Shown here piece by piece: positions 8,600-18,320 of a stretch of 64,000 bases of DNA (position 1 is its first letter; every line of letters begins with the position of its first letter). The stretch spans positions 1,406,501 to 1,470,500 of the forward strand of contig NZ_JARBXM010000001.1 in the NCBI RefSeq assembly GCF_028890305.1, read 5' to 3'. The notes under the pieces were generated by a model. The model worked only from the letters and a program-made list of their open reading frames with translations. It searched no databases and was not told where the DNA came from. This stretch comes from Candidatus Methanosphaera massiliense. Its GTDB lineage: Archaea > Methanobacteriota > Methanobacteria > Methanobacteriales > Methanobacteriaceae. A program made the position numbers and the translations under genes.

Positions 8600-9838
8600 A
8601 TGATAATAAAAGCAAAAGCACCAAAAATTGCAGATGATATATATTTTGTAGGTACAATTGACTGGGACAGAAGAGAATACCACGGATACACATTAAATGG
8701 TACAACATACAATGCATTCCTAGTATTCTGTGGAGATAAAACTGTATTAATTGATAACGTATACCCAGGAGAAGTATACTCAGCACAAATGTGGGGAAGA
8801 ATCCAAAATGCATTCGAAGCTGAAGGAAAAGAAATGAAAATTGACTACATCATACAAAACCACGTAGAAAAAGATCACAGTGGAGCATTATCACAGATAC
8901 ATGCAAAATTCCCTGATGCACCAATTTACTGTACACCAATAGCAAAACCAGGATTAATAAAACACTACCCTGACCTAGCAGATGCAGAATTTGTAACAGT
9001 GGAAACCGGAGATTCACTAACAGTAGGAGACAAAACATTCGCATTCATGGATGCAAAAATGTTACACTGGCCAGACAGTATGTTCACATTCTTACAGGAA
9101 GAAGGAATACTCTTCTCTAACGATGCATTTGGACAACACTTATGTAAAATGGACAGATTCGACTACGAAGTACCAGAATCAGAACTAATGGAAGCAGCAC
9201 AAAAATTCTATGCAAACCTATTAACACCATTAACACCATTACTCAACAAAAAATTAAATGAAATTGTAGAACTAGGATTACTAGACAAAATTAAAACAAT
9301 TGCACCATCACACGGTCAAATCTGGACAGAACCAATGAAAATTATCACAGCATACCAAAACTGGGCTAGTGGAGTATGTCAAAGAGATCAAGCAACACTC
9401 GTATATGATACAATGCACTTCTCAACTGAATACATGGCACATGCAATTGCAGAAGGATTAATGTCACAGGGAGTAAATGTAAAAATGCATTTCCTCAAAG
9501 AAGATGAAAGAAGTGAAACAGTAAAAGATATGCTTGAAAGTAAAGCAGTACTCATGGGAGTTCCAACATTATTCAACAAAGTATTCCCAAGTATAGCAGA
9601 TGTATTATTATACACTGATGAATTACAGTTTGCAAGAACTGGAATCAAAAGACTAGGAGCAACATTCGGTTCATACGGATGGGGTGGAAACGGACCTGCA
9701 TGGTTAAATGATAAAATGGCAGCAGCAGGATTTGAAATGGTTGACAATCTAGAAATCAACTATGTACCTACTGATGAAGAACTAGAAAAATGCTTCGATT
9801 TAGGAGTAAAAATTGCAGAAGAAATGAAAAAGATGTAA
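8600..9838 (+). CDS. fprA: F420H2 oxidase (flavodiiron protein FprA)
   Basis: 412 residues: an N-terminal metallo-beta-lactamase-like diiron domain (1-250) with the flavodiiron signature H-x-E-x-D-H in NHVEKDHSG (about 87-92), MLHWPDSMF and APSHGQIW, then a flavodoxin domain binding FMN (VYDTMHFSTEYMA, 265-400). In methanogens this enzyme uses coenzyme F420H2 to reduce O2 to water. It fits the neighbouring rubrerythrin and superoxide reductase as part of an oxygen-defence group. It lies on the same strand but 365 nt away, so it is probably a separate transcript. Confidence 0.94.
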   Translation: MIIKAKAPKIADDIYFVGTIDWDRREYHGYTLNGTTYNAFLVFCGDKTVLIDNVYPGEVYSAQMWGRIQNAFEAEGKEMKIDYIIQNHVEKDHSGALSQIHAKFPDAPIYCTPIAKPGLIKHYPDLADAEFVTVETGDSLTVGDKTFAFMDAKMLHWPDSMFTFLQEEGILFSNDAFGQHLCKMDRFDYEVPESELMEAAQKFYANLLTPLTPLLNKKLNEIVELGLLDKIKTIAPSHGQIWTEPMKIITAYQNWASGVCQRDQATLVYDTMHFSTEYMAHAIAEGLMSQGVNVKMHFLKEDERSETVKDMLESKAVLMGVPTLFNKVFPSIADVLLYTDELQFARTGIKRLGATFGSYGWGGNGPAWLNDKMAAAGFEMVDNLEINYVPTDEELEKCFDLGVKIAEEMKKM

Positions 9839-10012
9839 ATATAACATATTTATATCCCCCTCACCTTCTTATAATAAATAAAACTATTTTATACAAATAA
9901 TTTGTTTAAAAAATTAGAATTAATTTTATAATTACAAAATAAGTATTAATCTGATAATTATATTTAATTTAATAAAAATAAGATGATTTTAAAAAAAAAG
10001 AGTAAAAAGAAA

Positions 10013-10927
10013 TTAATCTGCATCGTTTTCTAAAGTTTCTCTTTGTTTTTCTTTAATGATTTCCTCAATCATTGTATCAATAGTATTTGTTACCTCAATA
10101 TTCTCGATAACCGGAGTGTTATGTTTATGAGCTTCTCCAACAATGTAATCATGTGTCTTTCTTATAGCTGAGAAGTTTTTAAGATATCTTTTTAATGGTC
10201 TGCGTGCCCATAATTGACGACACCTTGAATAAAATCTACTTTTATGTACTTCTTCATCAGATAATGATAAGACAAATAGATATACATTAGGTTTACTTAG
10301 TAATTCCTCGTTAACAAATCCTGGAACTATATGAACTCCTTCAATAACTATACTAATACCTTCCTTTAGAGCACGTTCTATTACACCAGTCAATCCTACA
10401 TTTACAGTAGTAACATGATCCTTAAATCCGATTAAAGTTCTATCAAACTCTGGAGGTGCAGGTGTTGTAAGTGCATCTGCAGCTGTGTAACTTGATTCAA
10501 ATAATGTTGGACATAATTCTTTAGAAACGATTTTTCTCATTACTTCCCTTACCATGTCAGTACTTAACATGTTTTTAATTCCAAGTCTGTTTGCTAATTC
10601 AAAAGAAATAGAGGATGTTCCTATTCCTGATGCTCCTCCTATCAATATTATTAACGGATCCTCAGACCTTCTGATTTCCTTCCATGTTAAGTATTTCTTT
10701 GCTAATAACGGATCTTCCTTTTCTAATCTTTCTTTTACTTTTTGAATTAAATCTGTTAATGAAATTACAGTAGTACCGTCTTCTTTGATTGATTCTTCTA
10801 TTTCTGCTGCTATTTTGTATGCTCTTTCCGGGTCTACTTCTGAACGTGTCAATGATTTAGAGAGTATTCCTTTTGAAAATGGTTCTCGATATTTTTTTCC
10901 ACCAATTTCACCTTCAACTAATAACAT
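10013..10927 (-). CDS. pgk2: 2-phosphoglycerate kinase
   Basis: 304 residues. An ATP-cone-like N-terminal domain (1-85: VEGEIGGKKYREPFSKGILSKSL) precedes a P-loop kinase domain with GGASGIGTSS (97-106) and TDMVREVMR. It phosphorylates 2-phosphoglycerate to 2,3-bisphosphoglycerate, the first step to cyclic 2,3-diphosphoglycerate, an osmolyte and phosphate store of Methanobacteriales. The full length matches the archaeal family. It is monocistronic, convergent with fprA. Confidence 0.92.
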   Translation of the reverse strand: MLLVEGEIGGKKYREPFSKGILSKSLTRSEVDPERAYKIAAEIEESIKEDGTTVISLTDLIQKVKERLEKEDPLLAKKYLTWKEIRRSEDPLIILIGGASGIGTSSISFELANRLGIKNMLSTDMVREVMRKIVSKELCPTLFESSYTAADALTTPAPPEFDRTLIGFKDHVTTVNVGLTGVIERALKEGISIVIEGVHIVPGFVNEELLSKPNVYLFVLSLSDEEVHKSRFYSRCRQLWARRPLKRYLKNFSAIRKTHDYIVGEAHKHNTPVIENIEVTNTIDTMIEEIIKEKQRETLENDAD

Positions 10928-11171
10928 TCTTCACCGCCTTAGCTATTTTTTAATTAATAAATATCAATATTATATTTGATTATTATTTAATTTAAAGGTT
11001 ATTATTTAGTTTATTAAAAATAACGGTTTAATGAAAATTTTTTATTGAATATAAAACAAGATAGAACGTAATAATATAAAATATGTAAAAATATTAGAAC
11101 AAGTAATAATTATTAGTTAAAATAAGCTTATAAAAAAAATAAGAGTAATAGAATTTAAATTCTCATTACAT

Positions 11172-11333
11172 CTATTCTACTTTTTCAAACATGTCTTTTG
11201 ATGCACCGCATAAAGGACATTTCCAGTCATCTGGTAAATCCTCAAATAATGTTCCTGCATCAATTCCGTGGGCAGCATCTCCTTTTTCTGAGTCGTATAC
11301 CCATCCACATAACATACATTTATATTGTACCAT
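11172..11333 (-). CDS. rub: Rubredoxin
   Basis: 53 residues with the FeCys4 ligands C6-x2-C9 and C39-x2-C42 ([11 protein letters not shown] ... WKCPLCGAS), the acidic loop and the conserved aromatic residues. AGGAGG lies 7 nt before the ATG. Small cytoplasmic electron carrier, probably donor to the rubrerythrin, superoxide reductase or F420H2 oxidase encoded 2-4 kb away. It reads on the opposite strand from those genes and appears monocistronic. Confidence 0.95.
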   Translation of the reverse strand: MVQYKCMLCGWVYDSEKGDAAHGIDAGTLFEDLPDDWKCPLCGASKDMFEKVE

Positions 11334-11454
11334 ATTTTATCCTCCTAAATATTATTATACTAATAGGTTTTATTCTCTTTATTTATATAGTTAAAGTTTT
11401 TATTTTTAACCTTAATAATATTTTTAACAGTCTATGTATTTTAAATGAATATTC

Positions 11455-12171
11455 TTATTGTATATCTACAAAGATATTATATGCTAATTCCTTGTCTATG
11501 TTAACTTCTTTTGATTCAACTAATACATTAACAGGTCCATTTAAAGGTGTTGAATTCAACAAGGTGATTTCTGTCTCTAATGTAATGCCTAAATCTAATA
11601 ATTTTTGTAATTTATCTTTGTCTCCTCTGATAAATTTTACTTTACCCCTTTGATTCGGCATCATGTTTCCCACAGCTATTAGATTTTCTATTCTTTTTGG
11701 TATTTCTGAGATATCAGATATCTGTGAACATTCATAACAGGTTGAAACGTTAAGGTTACATACTGGAATTACATTATGATCATCTGGGCACTGGTCTGGA
11801 TAGTTGAGTAATTGACAGATTTTTCTTTCTGCCTCATCGGATAATGAATGTTCCATTGCACATGCCTGTTCATGTAAATCTTCTATATTAATTCCCAATA
11901 TCTCATAGAGGAATGTTTCTAATAATCTGTGTTTACGTACAATGCTTCTTGCAATTTTATATCCTTTATCAGTAAGTTTAACTCCTTTATATTGGTAGTA
12001 GTTAACATAGCCCTCTTCTTCTAATTTTTTAAGCATCTGTGTTACACTACCTGGAGCTATGTCTAAATCTTTAGATATCTCCGTGGTTTTAGCCATGTTA
12101 TCTTTAAGACTTTTTTTGTAGATTGTTTCAAGATATTCTTCTACATTTTCACTTATTTGTTTTCCATGCAT
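11455..12171 (-). CDS. DtxR/MntR-family metal-dependent transcriptional regulator
   Basis: 238 residues: N-terminal winged helix-turn-helix (1-70: ISENVEEYLETIYKKS ... GSVTQMLKKLEEEGYVNY), a dimerisation/metal-binding domain (75-135) with RKHRLLETFL, EQACAMEHSLSDEAE and a Cys-containing extension CPDDHNVIPVC, then a C-terminal SH3/FeoA-like domain (160-238). Family members repress metal uptake or oxidative-stress genes when bound to Fe or Mn. No transporter is adjacent, so the regulon is unknown; the rubredoxin gene 120 nt downstream is on the same strand. Confidence 0.92.
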   Translation of the reverse strand: MHGKQISENVEEYLETIYKKSLKDNMAKTTEISKDLDIAPGSVTQMLKKLEEEGYVNYYQYKGVKLTDKGYKIARSIVRKHRLLETFLYEILGINIEDLHEQACAMEHSLSDEAERKICQLLNYPDQCPDDHNVIPVCNLNVSTCYECSQISDISEIPKRIENLIAVGNMMPNQRGKVKFIRGDKDKLQKLLDLGITLETEITLLNSTPLNGPVNVLVESKEVNIDKELAYNIFVDIQ

Positions 12172-12334
12172 TTTTTAACACATTCCACAAGATATATACT
12201 TAATTTATTATTGATATTCTACATCATTTTATTTGAATTTCTATATTACTATATTAAACAAATTCTATTATATATTTTTTAACTAATAATAGAAGTGAAT
12301 ATTATTCTATAGTAAAGATATACTGAACTAGAAT

Positions 12335-13807
12335 TTATTCATAGAACTGCTTTCTTAGTTCTCTTCTAAGTAATTTCCAACCATTTACTCTTGGCAATGT
12401 ATCTGTTGAGTATATTTTACGAGGTATTTTATATCTTGCAAGGTTTTTTCTTGCAAATTCTAGTAATCCGCTGACATCTTCCTCGTCTTTCCATATTACT
12501 GCTGCTACTGGTATTTCTCCTCTATGCTCATGAGGTATGCTGAATACTGCTATTTCATCTATTTTATCATATTGAAGCAATACTTCTTCTACTTCTGTTG
12601 GATATATCTTCCATCCTGACATGATTATCATATCTTTTTTACGGTCTGTGATAAATAATCTGTTATCATCATCAATATATCCGATATCACCACTTAAGAA
12701 CCATCCATTTTCTAGGAATGTTTTCTTGTTTGCCTCTGGTTTATTCCAGTACCCTAGTGCTACTGATGGTCCACGTAATGCAATTTCTCCTGGCTTATTT
12801 CTTTCCATTTCAATTTCTGGGTCATCTGTATCCACAATTTTTATTTCACTAAAGCATACTGGATGACCTACACTTTCAAATCTATCAGCAAATGCATAGT
12901 CTTCCGGTCTTATTACAGTTCCTGTACCTATTACTATTGTTTCTGATGAACCGTAAGCATTTAGTACTGGTATTCCGTATTTTTTATAGAATTTCTTCCA
13001 TATTTCCTTATGTAATGGTCCTCCACCTGATATTATGCTTTTTACTGTGTATAATTTATTTCCTACTAGTTCTGGATTAGATACTATGGAATGTATTACT
13101 GGCGGCATTCCTGTTGCATGTGTTACTTGATTTTTAAATATTATGTCAAGATATTCCTCGAATGTATACTTGTTTTTGGTTATGCATAGTGCTGCTGCTC
13201 TTAGTGCTGATATTGCCCATGATATTCCTACATGTGCCATTGGATATATACAGAACATGACACTGTTATGATCCATTTTCAGTACATCACATTCATTTTG
13301 TATTGCACTAAACCAGTTACCATGTGTTAGCATTGCACCTTTTGGTTTACCTGTTGTTCCACTAGTATATTGTAGTTGACATACATCATCCCAGCTTGTA
13401 TTACATGCTTCCAGTATTGGTGCATCCTTATATTCATTCATGTTAGGCATTATATAGGAATCCACTGATAATTCATCCATTTCTTGGTCGGTTATTATTA
13501 GTTTTGCATCAGAGTCATCAATGAAGTATTGTAGTTCAGGAACTGTATATATCCTATTAGTTGGTACTGCAACAGCACCTATACGCCATAGTGCAAGAAA
13601 AGAAAATAGATATTCCGGACTGTTATCTAGATATATTAATACTCTATCTCCCCTTTCTATTCCTAAATCTATTAATCTTCTTCCTATTTCTGATATGATT
13701 CCTAGTATATCTCTTGAACTATATCTCATTTCTTCATCTATATTATAATATACTGGTTTGTCTAATCTACATGCATTAGCATCTAAAAAAGTCGTTATAT
13801 TTATCAT
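12335..13807 (-). CDS. AMP-forming acyl-CoA synthetase/ligase
   Basis: 490 residues of the ANL superfamily, which activate carboxylic acids via an acyl-adenylate. Visible motifs are the P-loop YTSGTTGKPKGAMLTHGN, the A5-like NAYGSSETI, GEIALRGPSVALGYWNKPEA, SGDIGY and DRKKDMIIMSGWKIYPTEVEE. The catalytic Lys of A10 is kept in PRVNGWKLLRREL, though the residue before it is Trp rather than the usual Gly. Substrate unknown; length and motifs suit a medium or branched-chain acid or aryl acid rather than acetate. AAGGAA precedes ATG 13807. Monocistronic. Confidence 0.9.
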   Translation of the reverse strand: MINITTFLDANACRLDKPVYYNIDEEMRYSSRDILGIISEIGRRLIDLGIERGDRVLIYLDNSPEYLFSFLALWRIGAVAVPTNRIYTVPELQYFIDDSDAKLIITDQEMDELSVDSYIMPNMNEYKDAPILEACNTSWDDVCQLQYTSGTTGKPKGAMLTHGNWFSAIQNECDVLKMDHNSVMFCIYPMAHVGISWAISALRAAALCITKNKYTFEEYLDIIFKNQVTHATGMPPVIHSIVSNPELVGNKLYTVKSIISGGGPLHKEIWKKFYKKYGIPVLNAYGSSETIVIGTGTVIRPEDYAFADRFESVGHPVCFSEIKIVDTDDPEIEMERNKPGEIALRGPSVALGYWNKPEANKKTFLENGWFLSGDIGYIDDDNRLFITDRKKDMIIMSGWKIYPTEVEEVLLQYDKIDEIAVFSIPHEHRGEIPVAAVIWKDEEDVSGLLEFARKNLARYKIPRKIYSTDTLPRVNGWKLLRRELRKQFYE

Positions 13808-13941
13808 AAAAATAAGTTCCTTCCATTTATAATCTATTATTATATATCTAATTAATTTATATTAAGTTATACACATAATTATATTATAATAAATTATTTC
13901 TAAAAATTAGTATCTTTCTAACTATAGACTACAATGATAAC

Positions 13942-15390
13942 ATGAATGTAACAACAAGAATAATAAAGAATTCAGGGTTACTGATACTAGCTAGTATAAT
14001 TAATAACTTAATGACCTTCATTCTAACACTATTTACAGCTAGATATCTTGGAACCTATGACTATGGTATTATATCATCAGCAACATCACTTGTTGGTGTT
14101 TTTGGTATATTTTGTGACCTCGGACTTGCAACATATGCTATACGGGAAGTGTCACGGGATAAACAGCGTACTAGCGTATACTTCGGTACAGTATTCTTCT
14201 TAAGGGTAGTGTTTTCACTGATAACACTAGGTATATATACAATATTCATACTGATGAGCCACTTTAATCCAGTGGAAACTGATGTAATGCTATTATTTGG
14301 TTTATACATGGTATTTAACTCATTAACATTATGTTTATACTCATTATTCCAGAGTAATGAGAAGATGGAATACCAGACAATAGGTAACGTGATTTATAGT
14401 GTATCAGTGCTGTTAATAATACTACTTCTAATATATATCCATGGAGATGTGAAAGTAGTAGCATCAGGATACCCTATAGCAATAGTATTATCATTTTCAT
14501 ACTCACTATACATCACATATAAACACTACCCTAGACTTAGCATATCATTAGATAAATCATTCATAAAGGAATTATTTGTCAAAGGAATACCATTTGGTAT
14601 AACATCAGTATTCACATCAATATACTTCTGGATAGCTCTAATCCTGTTAACATTTCTATCAGGAAGCTATGCAGTGGGATTATTCAGCTCATCACAGAAA
14701 CTACTGCTTGTATTCTCAGCTATATTCACATTAATATCAAATGCAATCTTCCCAGTAATGAGTGATTTATACATAAAAAACAGGGACGAACTAGCAAATG
14801 TATATCATAAACTAATGAAATATATGCTAATGCTAGGATTACCAATAGCAATAGGATCAGCAATATACTCAAAGGACATTATATACATAATCTATGGTAG
14901 TGAGTATGTGGTAGGAGCTAATGCTTTAACAATACTAATATGGGCTGGTGTTTTCATGTTCCTAAGCAGCACCTGTTCAACATTACTGGGAGCAATTAAT
15001 AAGCAATTCACTGCTACAAAAATAGCTGCTATAGGTGCAATGTTCAGTGTAGTTCTAAATACGTTTATGATAATGAAATTTTCTTATATTGGTGCTAGTG
15101 TATCAACAGTATGCACAGAATTTGTGATATTATTATTAATGCTATTAACACTTAGAAGAACAGAGTACAGCATATCTCCACGTAAATCAGTTAAACCTGT
15201 GATACAAATAGTACTTGCTAATATTATTATGACAATAGCTATTGTTTATCCTCATTTAACTTTCCTGGCAGCTGTTCCTGTAGCTGCTATAGTATATGTT
15301 GTGGCTCTTCTAATTACTGGTGGAATTAATAGAGATGATCGTGAGATAGTCCTGGATTTTATTGATAAATTCAGAAATAGAAATAGATGA
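13942..15390 (+). CDS. Polysaccharide/oligosaccharide flippase (MOP superfamily, Wzx-like)
   Basis: 482 residues, 12-14 membrane segments and no soluble domain. The N-terminus (KNSGLLILASIINNLMTFILTLFTARYLGTYDYGIISSATSL) and FCDLGLATYAIREVSRD are typical of the polysaccharide-transport branch that flips lipid-linked sugars across the membrane. Likely role: export of pseudomurein precursors or surface glycans. No glycosyltransferase is adjacent; those in this window lie 25 kb away. A hairpin plus T-run terminator follows at 15452. Confidence 0.88.
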   Translation: MNVTTRIIKNSGLLILASIINNLMTFILTLFTARYLGTYDYGIISSATSLVGVFGIFCDLGLATYAIREVSRDKQRTSVYFGTVFFLRVVFSLITLGIYTIFILMSHFNPVETDVMLLFGLYMVFNSLTLCLYSLFQSNEKMEYQTIGNVIYSVSVLLIILLLIYIHGDVKVVASGYPIAIVLSFSYSLYITYKHYPRLSISLDKSFIKELFVKGIPFGITSVFTSIYFWIALILLTFLSGSYAVGLFSSSQKLLLVFSAIFTLISNAIFPVMSDLYIKNRDELANVYHKLMKYMLMLGLPIAIGSAIYSKDIIYIIYGSEYVVGANALTILIWAGVFMFLSSTCSTLLGAINKQFTATKIAAIGAMFSVVLNTFMIMKFSYIGASVSTVCTEFVILLLMLLTLRRTEYSISPRKSVKPVIQIVLANIIMTIAIVYPHLTFLAAVPVAAIVYVVALLITGGINRDDREIVLDFIDKFRNRNR

Positions 15391-15451
15391 AAAAAAATAA
15401 TATTGTTAGATAAAGATAGGATTTATATTCTTTACCTAATTTTCCGTTTTT

Positions 15452-15475
15452 CTACATTAAAGTGTAGTTTTTTTT
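15452..15475 (+). terminator. Hairpin with T8 tract after the flippase gene
   Basis: CTACA (15452-15456), a 6-nt loop, TGTAG (15463-15467), then eight T. It sits 61 nt after the stop codon at 15390. Archaeal termination mainly needs the T-tract; the short stem may be incidental. Confidence 0.5.
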
Positions 15476-15669
15476 ATAATACTTTTTTTAGGATATTCAA
15501 ATACGTTAATATTACTTTTTGTTAGGTGATAAATTAGGATAATTTAATTTATGAGCTTTTATTTAGTCATATTGTTAAATCATTACCTTATGTAATGAAA
15601 ATAGTGGGAGTAGAGGTTGGGGGTTAGTATAATAAAATTGGTGATATAATACTTGCATATAATTAAATT

Positions 15670-16635
15670 CTATTCATAGTAGAGTTTTGATAACCAGTCA
15701 ACACTAAGGTATCTTTCACCAGTATCTGCAAGTATTGCAACTATTGTTTTTCCTTTGTTTTCTGGTCTTTTAGCTACTTCTAATGCAGCGTGTACTGCTG
15801 CTCCTGATGATATACCTGCAAGTATACCTTCTTTTTGTGCTAATGCTATTGTACCGTTACCAGCATCTTCATCGGTTACTGTTATAATTTCATCGATTAC
15901 GTCAAGATCTGTTGTTTCTGCTACAAATCCTGGGCTGATTCCCTGTATTTTATGTGAGCCTTTTTCTCCTCCACTGAGTACTGGGGATGATGCTGCTTCT
16001 ACTGCTATTGCTTTGAAGTCTGGGTTTTCTTTTTTGATTGCTCTTGCAATACCTGTTACTGTTCCACCAGTTCCTACTGCTGATATTAGTATATCTACAT
16101 TTCCGTCTGTGTCTTTTAGTATTTCTTGTCCTGTTAGTTTTTCGTGGATTTCTGGGTTTGCCTGGTTTTCGAATTGCTGTAGGATAATTGAGTTATCTAT
16201 TTCATTGTTTAATCTTTCAGCTTCTTTGATTGCTCCTGGTATTCCGTCTGCTGCTGGTGTTAGTACTAGATCTGCTCCGAATATTTTTACGAGTTTTCTT
16301 CTTTCTATGGAGAATGATTCTGGTAATACTATTTTTAGTTTGTATCCTTTTGCTGCTGCTGCAAATGCGAGTGCTACTCCTGTGTTACCACTTGTTGGTT
16401 CGATTATTGTTGTATCTTTGTTTATTTTTCCTTTTTTCTCTGCATCTTCTATTAATGCTACTGCTACTCTGTCTTTTACACTGCTTACAGGGTTGAAGGA
16501 TTCTACTTTTACTAGTACTTCTGCATCTATTCCTTCTGTTAATTTGTTTAATCTTACTAATGGTGTGTTTCCTATTGTTTCTGTTATATCATTTGCAATA
16601 GGCTTTTTGAGTATTTTTATATTTTCTATTGCCAT
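15670..16635 (-). CDS. cysK: Cysteine synthase (O-acetylserine sulfhydrylase)
   Basis: 321 residues of the PLP fold type II family. The PLP lysine is K54 in SSVKDR; PTSGNTG binds the substrate carboxylate, and GTGGTVTG the phosphate of PLP. ISSGAAVHAALEVA completes the signature. It makes L-cysteine from O-acetylserine and sulfide. GGAAGTGA precedes the ATG. The gene is divergent from cysE across a 430-nt region with repeated dyads, so the two-step pathway appears co-regulated. Confidence 0.95.
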   Translation of the reverse strand: MAIENIKILKKPIANDITETIGNTPLVRLNKLTEGIDAEVLVKVESFNPVSSVKDRVAVALIEDAEKKGKINKDTTIIEPTSGNTGVALAFAAAAKGYKLKIVLPESFSIERRKLVKIFGADLVLTPAADGIPGAIKEAERLNNEIDNSIILQQFENQANPEIHEKLTGQEILKDTDGNVDILISAVGTGGTVTGIARAIKKENPDFKAIAVEAASSPVLSGGEKGSHKIQGISPGFVAETTDLDVIDEIITVTDEDAGNGTIALAQKEGILAGISSGAAVHAALEVAKRPENKGKTIVAILADTGERYLSVDWLSKLYYE

Positions 16636-16738
16636 GTTTTCACTTCCGTTTTTTATTTTTTCTTTTAGTATATTATTATTTTTATTTTGATTATTTTAAA
16701 TTAATTTGTTTTTTGTGTTATTTTGCTAATAACAAATA

Positions 16739-16753
16739 ATTAACAATGTTAAT
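16739..16753. promoter_or_regulatory. Dyad ATTAACAATGTTAAT, cysK side
   Basis: 15-bp near-perfect palindrome ATTAAC-AAT-GTTAAT, 104 nt upstream of the cysK start. A second copy with one base changed (ATTAACGATGTTAAT) lies 126 nt upstream of cysE. The mirror placement suggests one regulator acting on both genes. Confidence 0.6.
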
Positions 16754-16809
16754 TTTAATTTATTAATATATCATATTCATATAATAGTTATGTTTTATGA
16801 CTATATAAA

Positions 16810-16845
16810 TATAACTATTGTTATATTTTTATAACTATTGTTATA
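16810..16845. promoter_or_regulatory. Tandem dyads TATAACTATTGTTATA, 20-bp period
   Basis: Two identical 16-bp inverted repeats (TATAAC-TATT-GTTATA) at 16810-16825 and 16830-16845, with a partial inverted copy (ATAATAGTTAT) near 16781-16791. The 20-bp period, about two helical turns, would put two bound dimers on the same DNA face. Located mid-way between cysK and cysE. Confidence 0.6.
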
Positions 16846-16925
16846 TTCTTCATCATAAAAAAATAATTAAATTCATAATTAGAAAATAATACTTATAATT
16901 AAATTTAAAATACAAACTATATAAA

Positions 16926-16940
16926 ATTAACGATGTTAAT
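16926..16940. promoter_or_regulatory. Dyad ATTAACGATGTTAAT, cysE side
   Basis: Second copy of the 15-bp palindrome found at 16739-16753, differing in one central base, followed by the repeat TTAATTAATTAATT. It lies in the expected cysE promoter zone. Confidence 0.6.
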
Positions 16941-17065
16941 TAATTAATTATTCAATAAAAAAGAAAGAATATTTTATAACAATGTGAACATAGTATATAA
17001 TAGAATCACAACAAATTACTAATAATAAAAAAATCAAATTTCTATATAATAAAGAGGAGCAAAAA

Positions 17066-17812
17066 ATGTTTGATACCATCAAAGAAGATATACAAACCGT
17101 ATTCTCGAATGATCCTGCTGCCAAAAGCACAATAGAAGTCATACTATGTTATCCAGGATTACACGCACTATGGCTACACAAAATAGCCCACTGGTTCTGG
17201 ATAAGAGACCACCGCCTAACCGGAAGGTTTATATCACATATAAATAGATTTCTAACCGGAATAGAAATACATCCCGGAGCAACAATAGGCAGAAGATTCT
17301 TCATAGACCACGGAATGGGAGTAGTAATAGGAGAAACCACAATAGTAGGAGACGACGTACTACTATACAAAGGAGTAGTACTTGGAGGAACAAGCCTAGA
17401 AGATAAAAAAAGACATCCAACAATAGGAAACAACGTAGTAGTTGGAACAAACGCAATAGTTCTAGGAGACATAGAAATAGGAGACAACTGTAAAATAGGA
17501 GCAGGATCAGTAGTAACAAAACCAGCACCACCAGGATCAACCATAGTAGGAATACCAGGAAAAACATTAGACTCCATCAAAAAACAAAACAAACGCACAC
17601 ACGACCTAGAACACGGAAAAATACCAGACCCAATAACAGAAATACTAAACTCAATAATACAAAGACAAGAAGACCTAGAAGAAATAGTATACCATGAAAA
17701 CCGTTCAGCAGAAGATAGAAAAATAATGTACAGAGAACTAAAGGATTTAGCTGACAATACTGATGTCTGTGAAGAATTACATAAAAAACAAGAAAAAAAA
17801 GAAGAAAAATAA
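17066..17812 (+). CDS. cysE: Serine O-acetyltransferase
   Basis: 248 residues with a left-handed beta-helix of hexapeptide repeats (65-180: [33 protein letters not shown] ...). The catalytic His is in FIDHGMG. It acetylates serine with acetyl-CoA to supply CysK. Beyond the family core is a charged C-terminal extension (about 185-248, ending KKQEKKEEK), longer than usual; its role is unknown. AGAGGAG precedes the ATG. Divergent from cysK. Confidence 0.94.
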   Translation: MFDTIKEDIQTVFSNDPAAKSTIEVILCYPGLHALWLHKIAHWFWIRDHRLTGRFISHINRFLTGIEIHPGATIGRRFFIDHGMGVVIGETTIVGDDVLLYKGVVLGGTSLEDKKRHPTIGNNVVVGTNAIVLGDIEIGDNCKIGAGSVVTKPAPPGSTIVGIPGKTLDSIKKQNKRTHDLEHGKIPDPITEILNSIIQRQEDLEEIVYHENRSAEDRKIMYRELKDLADNTDVCEELHKKQEKKEEK

Positions 17813-17855
17813 CAAACTATATTCCCCCTCATCTAACTCCTCACCTAACCTTTTT

Positions 17856-18320
17856 CTATTTAAAATACACATTAACACTATCATACCCCTTAGATGAATT
17901 AATCCATTTAACCTCCGTATTATAATACCAGCGCTTATTAAGATAAGAATAATAATAACCAGGATTATTATTAAAACTAACCTTACAAGGAACCTGAACC
18001 CTCACCTCTTTTGTAGAATTATCTGACAGTAACACATACGTGTAAATATAATGCTTATTACTAATAGATTTATAATAAACTCTGGATTTTATAGGACAAT
18101 CCACACTAATAGTACGTACACTACCATAATCCGATGAATAAACCATGTTAACAGTACCAGCTATATTAACCAGCATATTCTTAGCCTTAACACTGCTAGC
18201 CACATCATTGACATTATTAATTTCATCACTAACAAGAGGAACTGATATTGTTGAAAGAATAATAAGCACAATAAAGAATATTAACATATACTCCATGGCA
18301 ACCTGACCTCTTCTATCCAA
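17856..18320 (-). CDS. Class III signal peptide (type IV pilin-like) protein
   Basis: 154 residues. The N-terminus MDRRGQVAMEYMLIFFIVLIIL has the archaeal class III site: charged, then G|Q with Glu at +5, followed by a hydrophobic stretch. Cleavage would occur before Q6, and the hydrophobic helix would drive pilus assembly. The C-terminal part is Tyr/Asn/Ser rich with two Cys and no recognised fold. The start codon is directly adjacent to the stop codon of the prepilin peptidase gene upstream (18321), so the substrate and its probable processing enzyme share an operon. Confidence 0.85.
   Translation of the reverse strand: MDRRGQVAMEYMLIFFIVLIILSTISVPLVSDEINNVNDVASSVKAKNMLVNIAGTVNMVYSSDYGSVRTISVDCPIKSRVYYKSISNKHYIYTYVLLSDNSTKEVRVQVPCKVSFNNNPGYYYSYLNKRWYYNTEVKWINSSKGYDSVNVYFK

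Noticed and set aside
15391-15669. Possible small RNA or riboswitch before cysK stop
   Set aside because: Only a short hairpin terminator for the flippase gene was found; the rest is unstructured AT-rich DNA.
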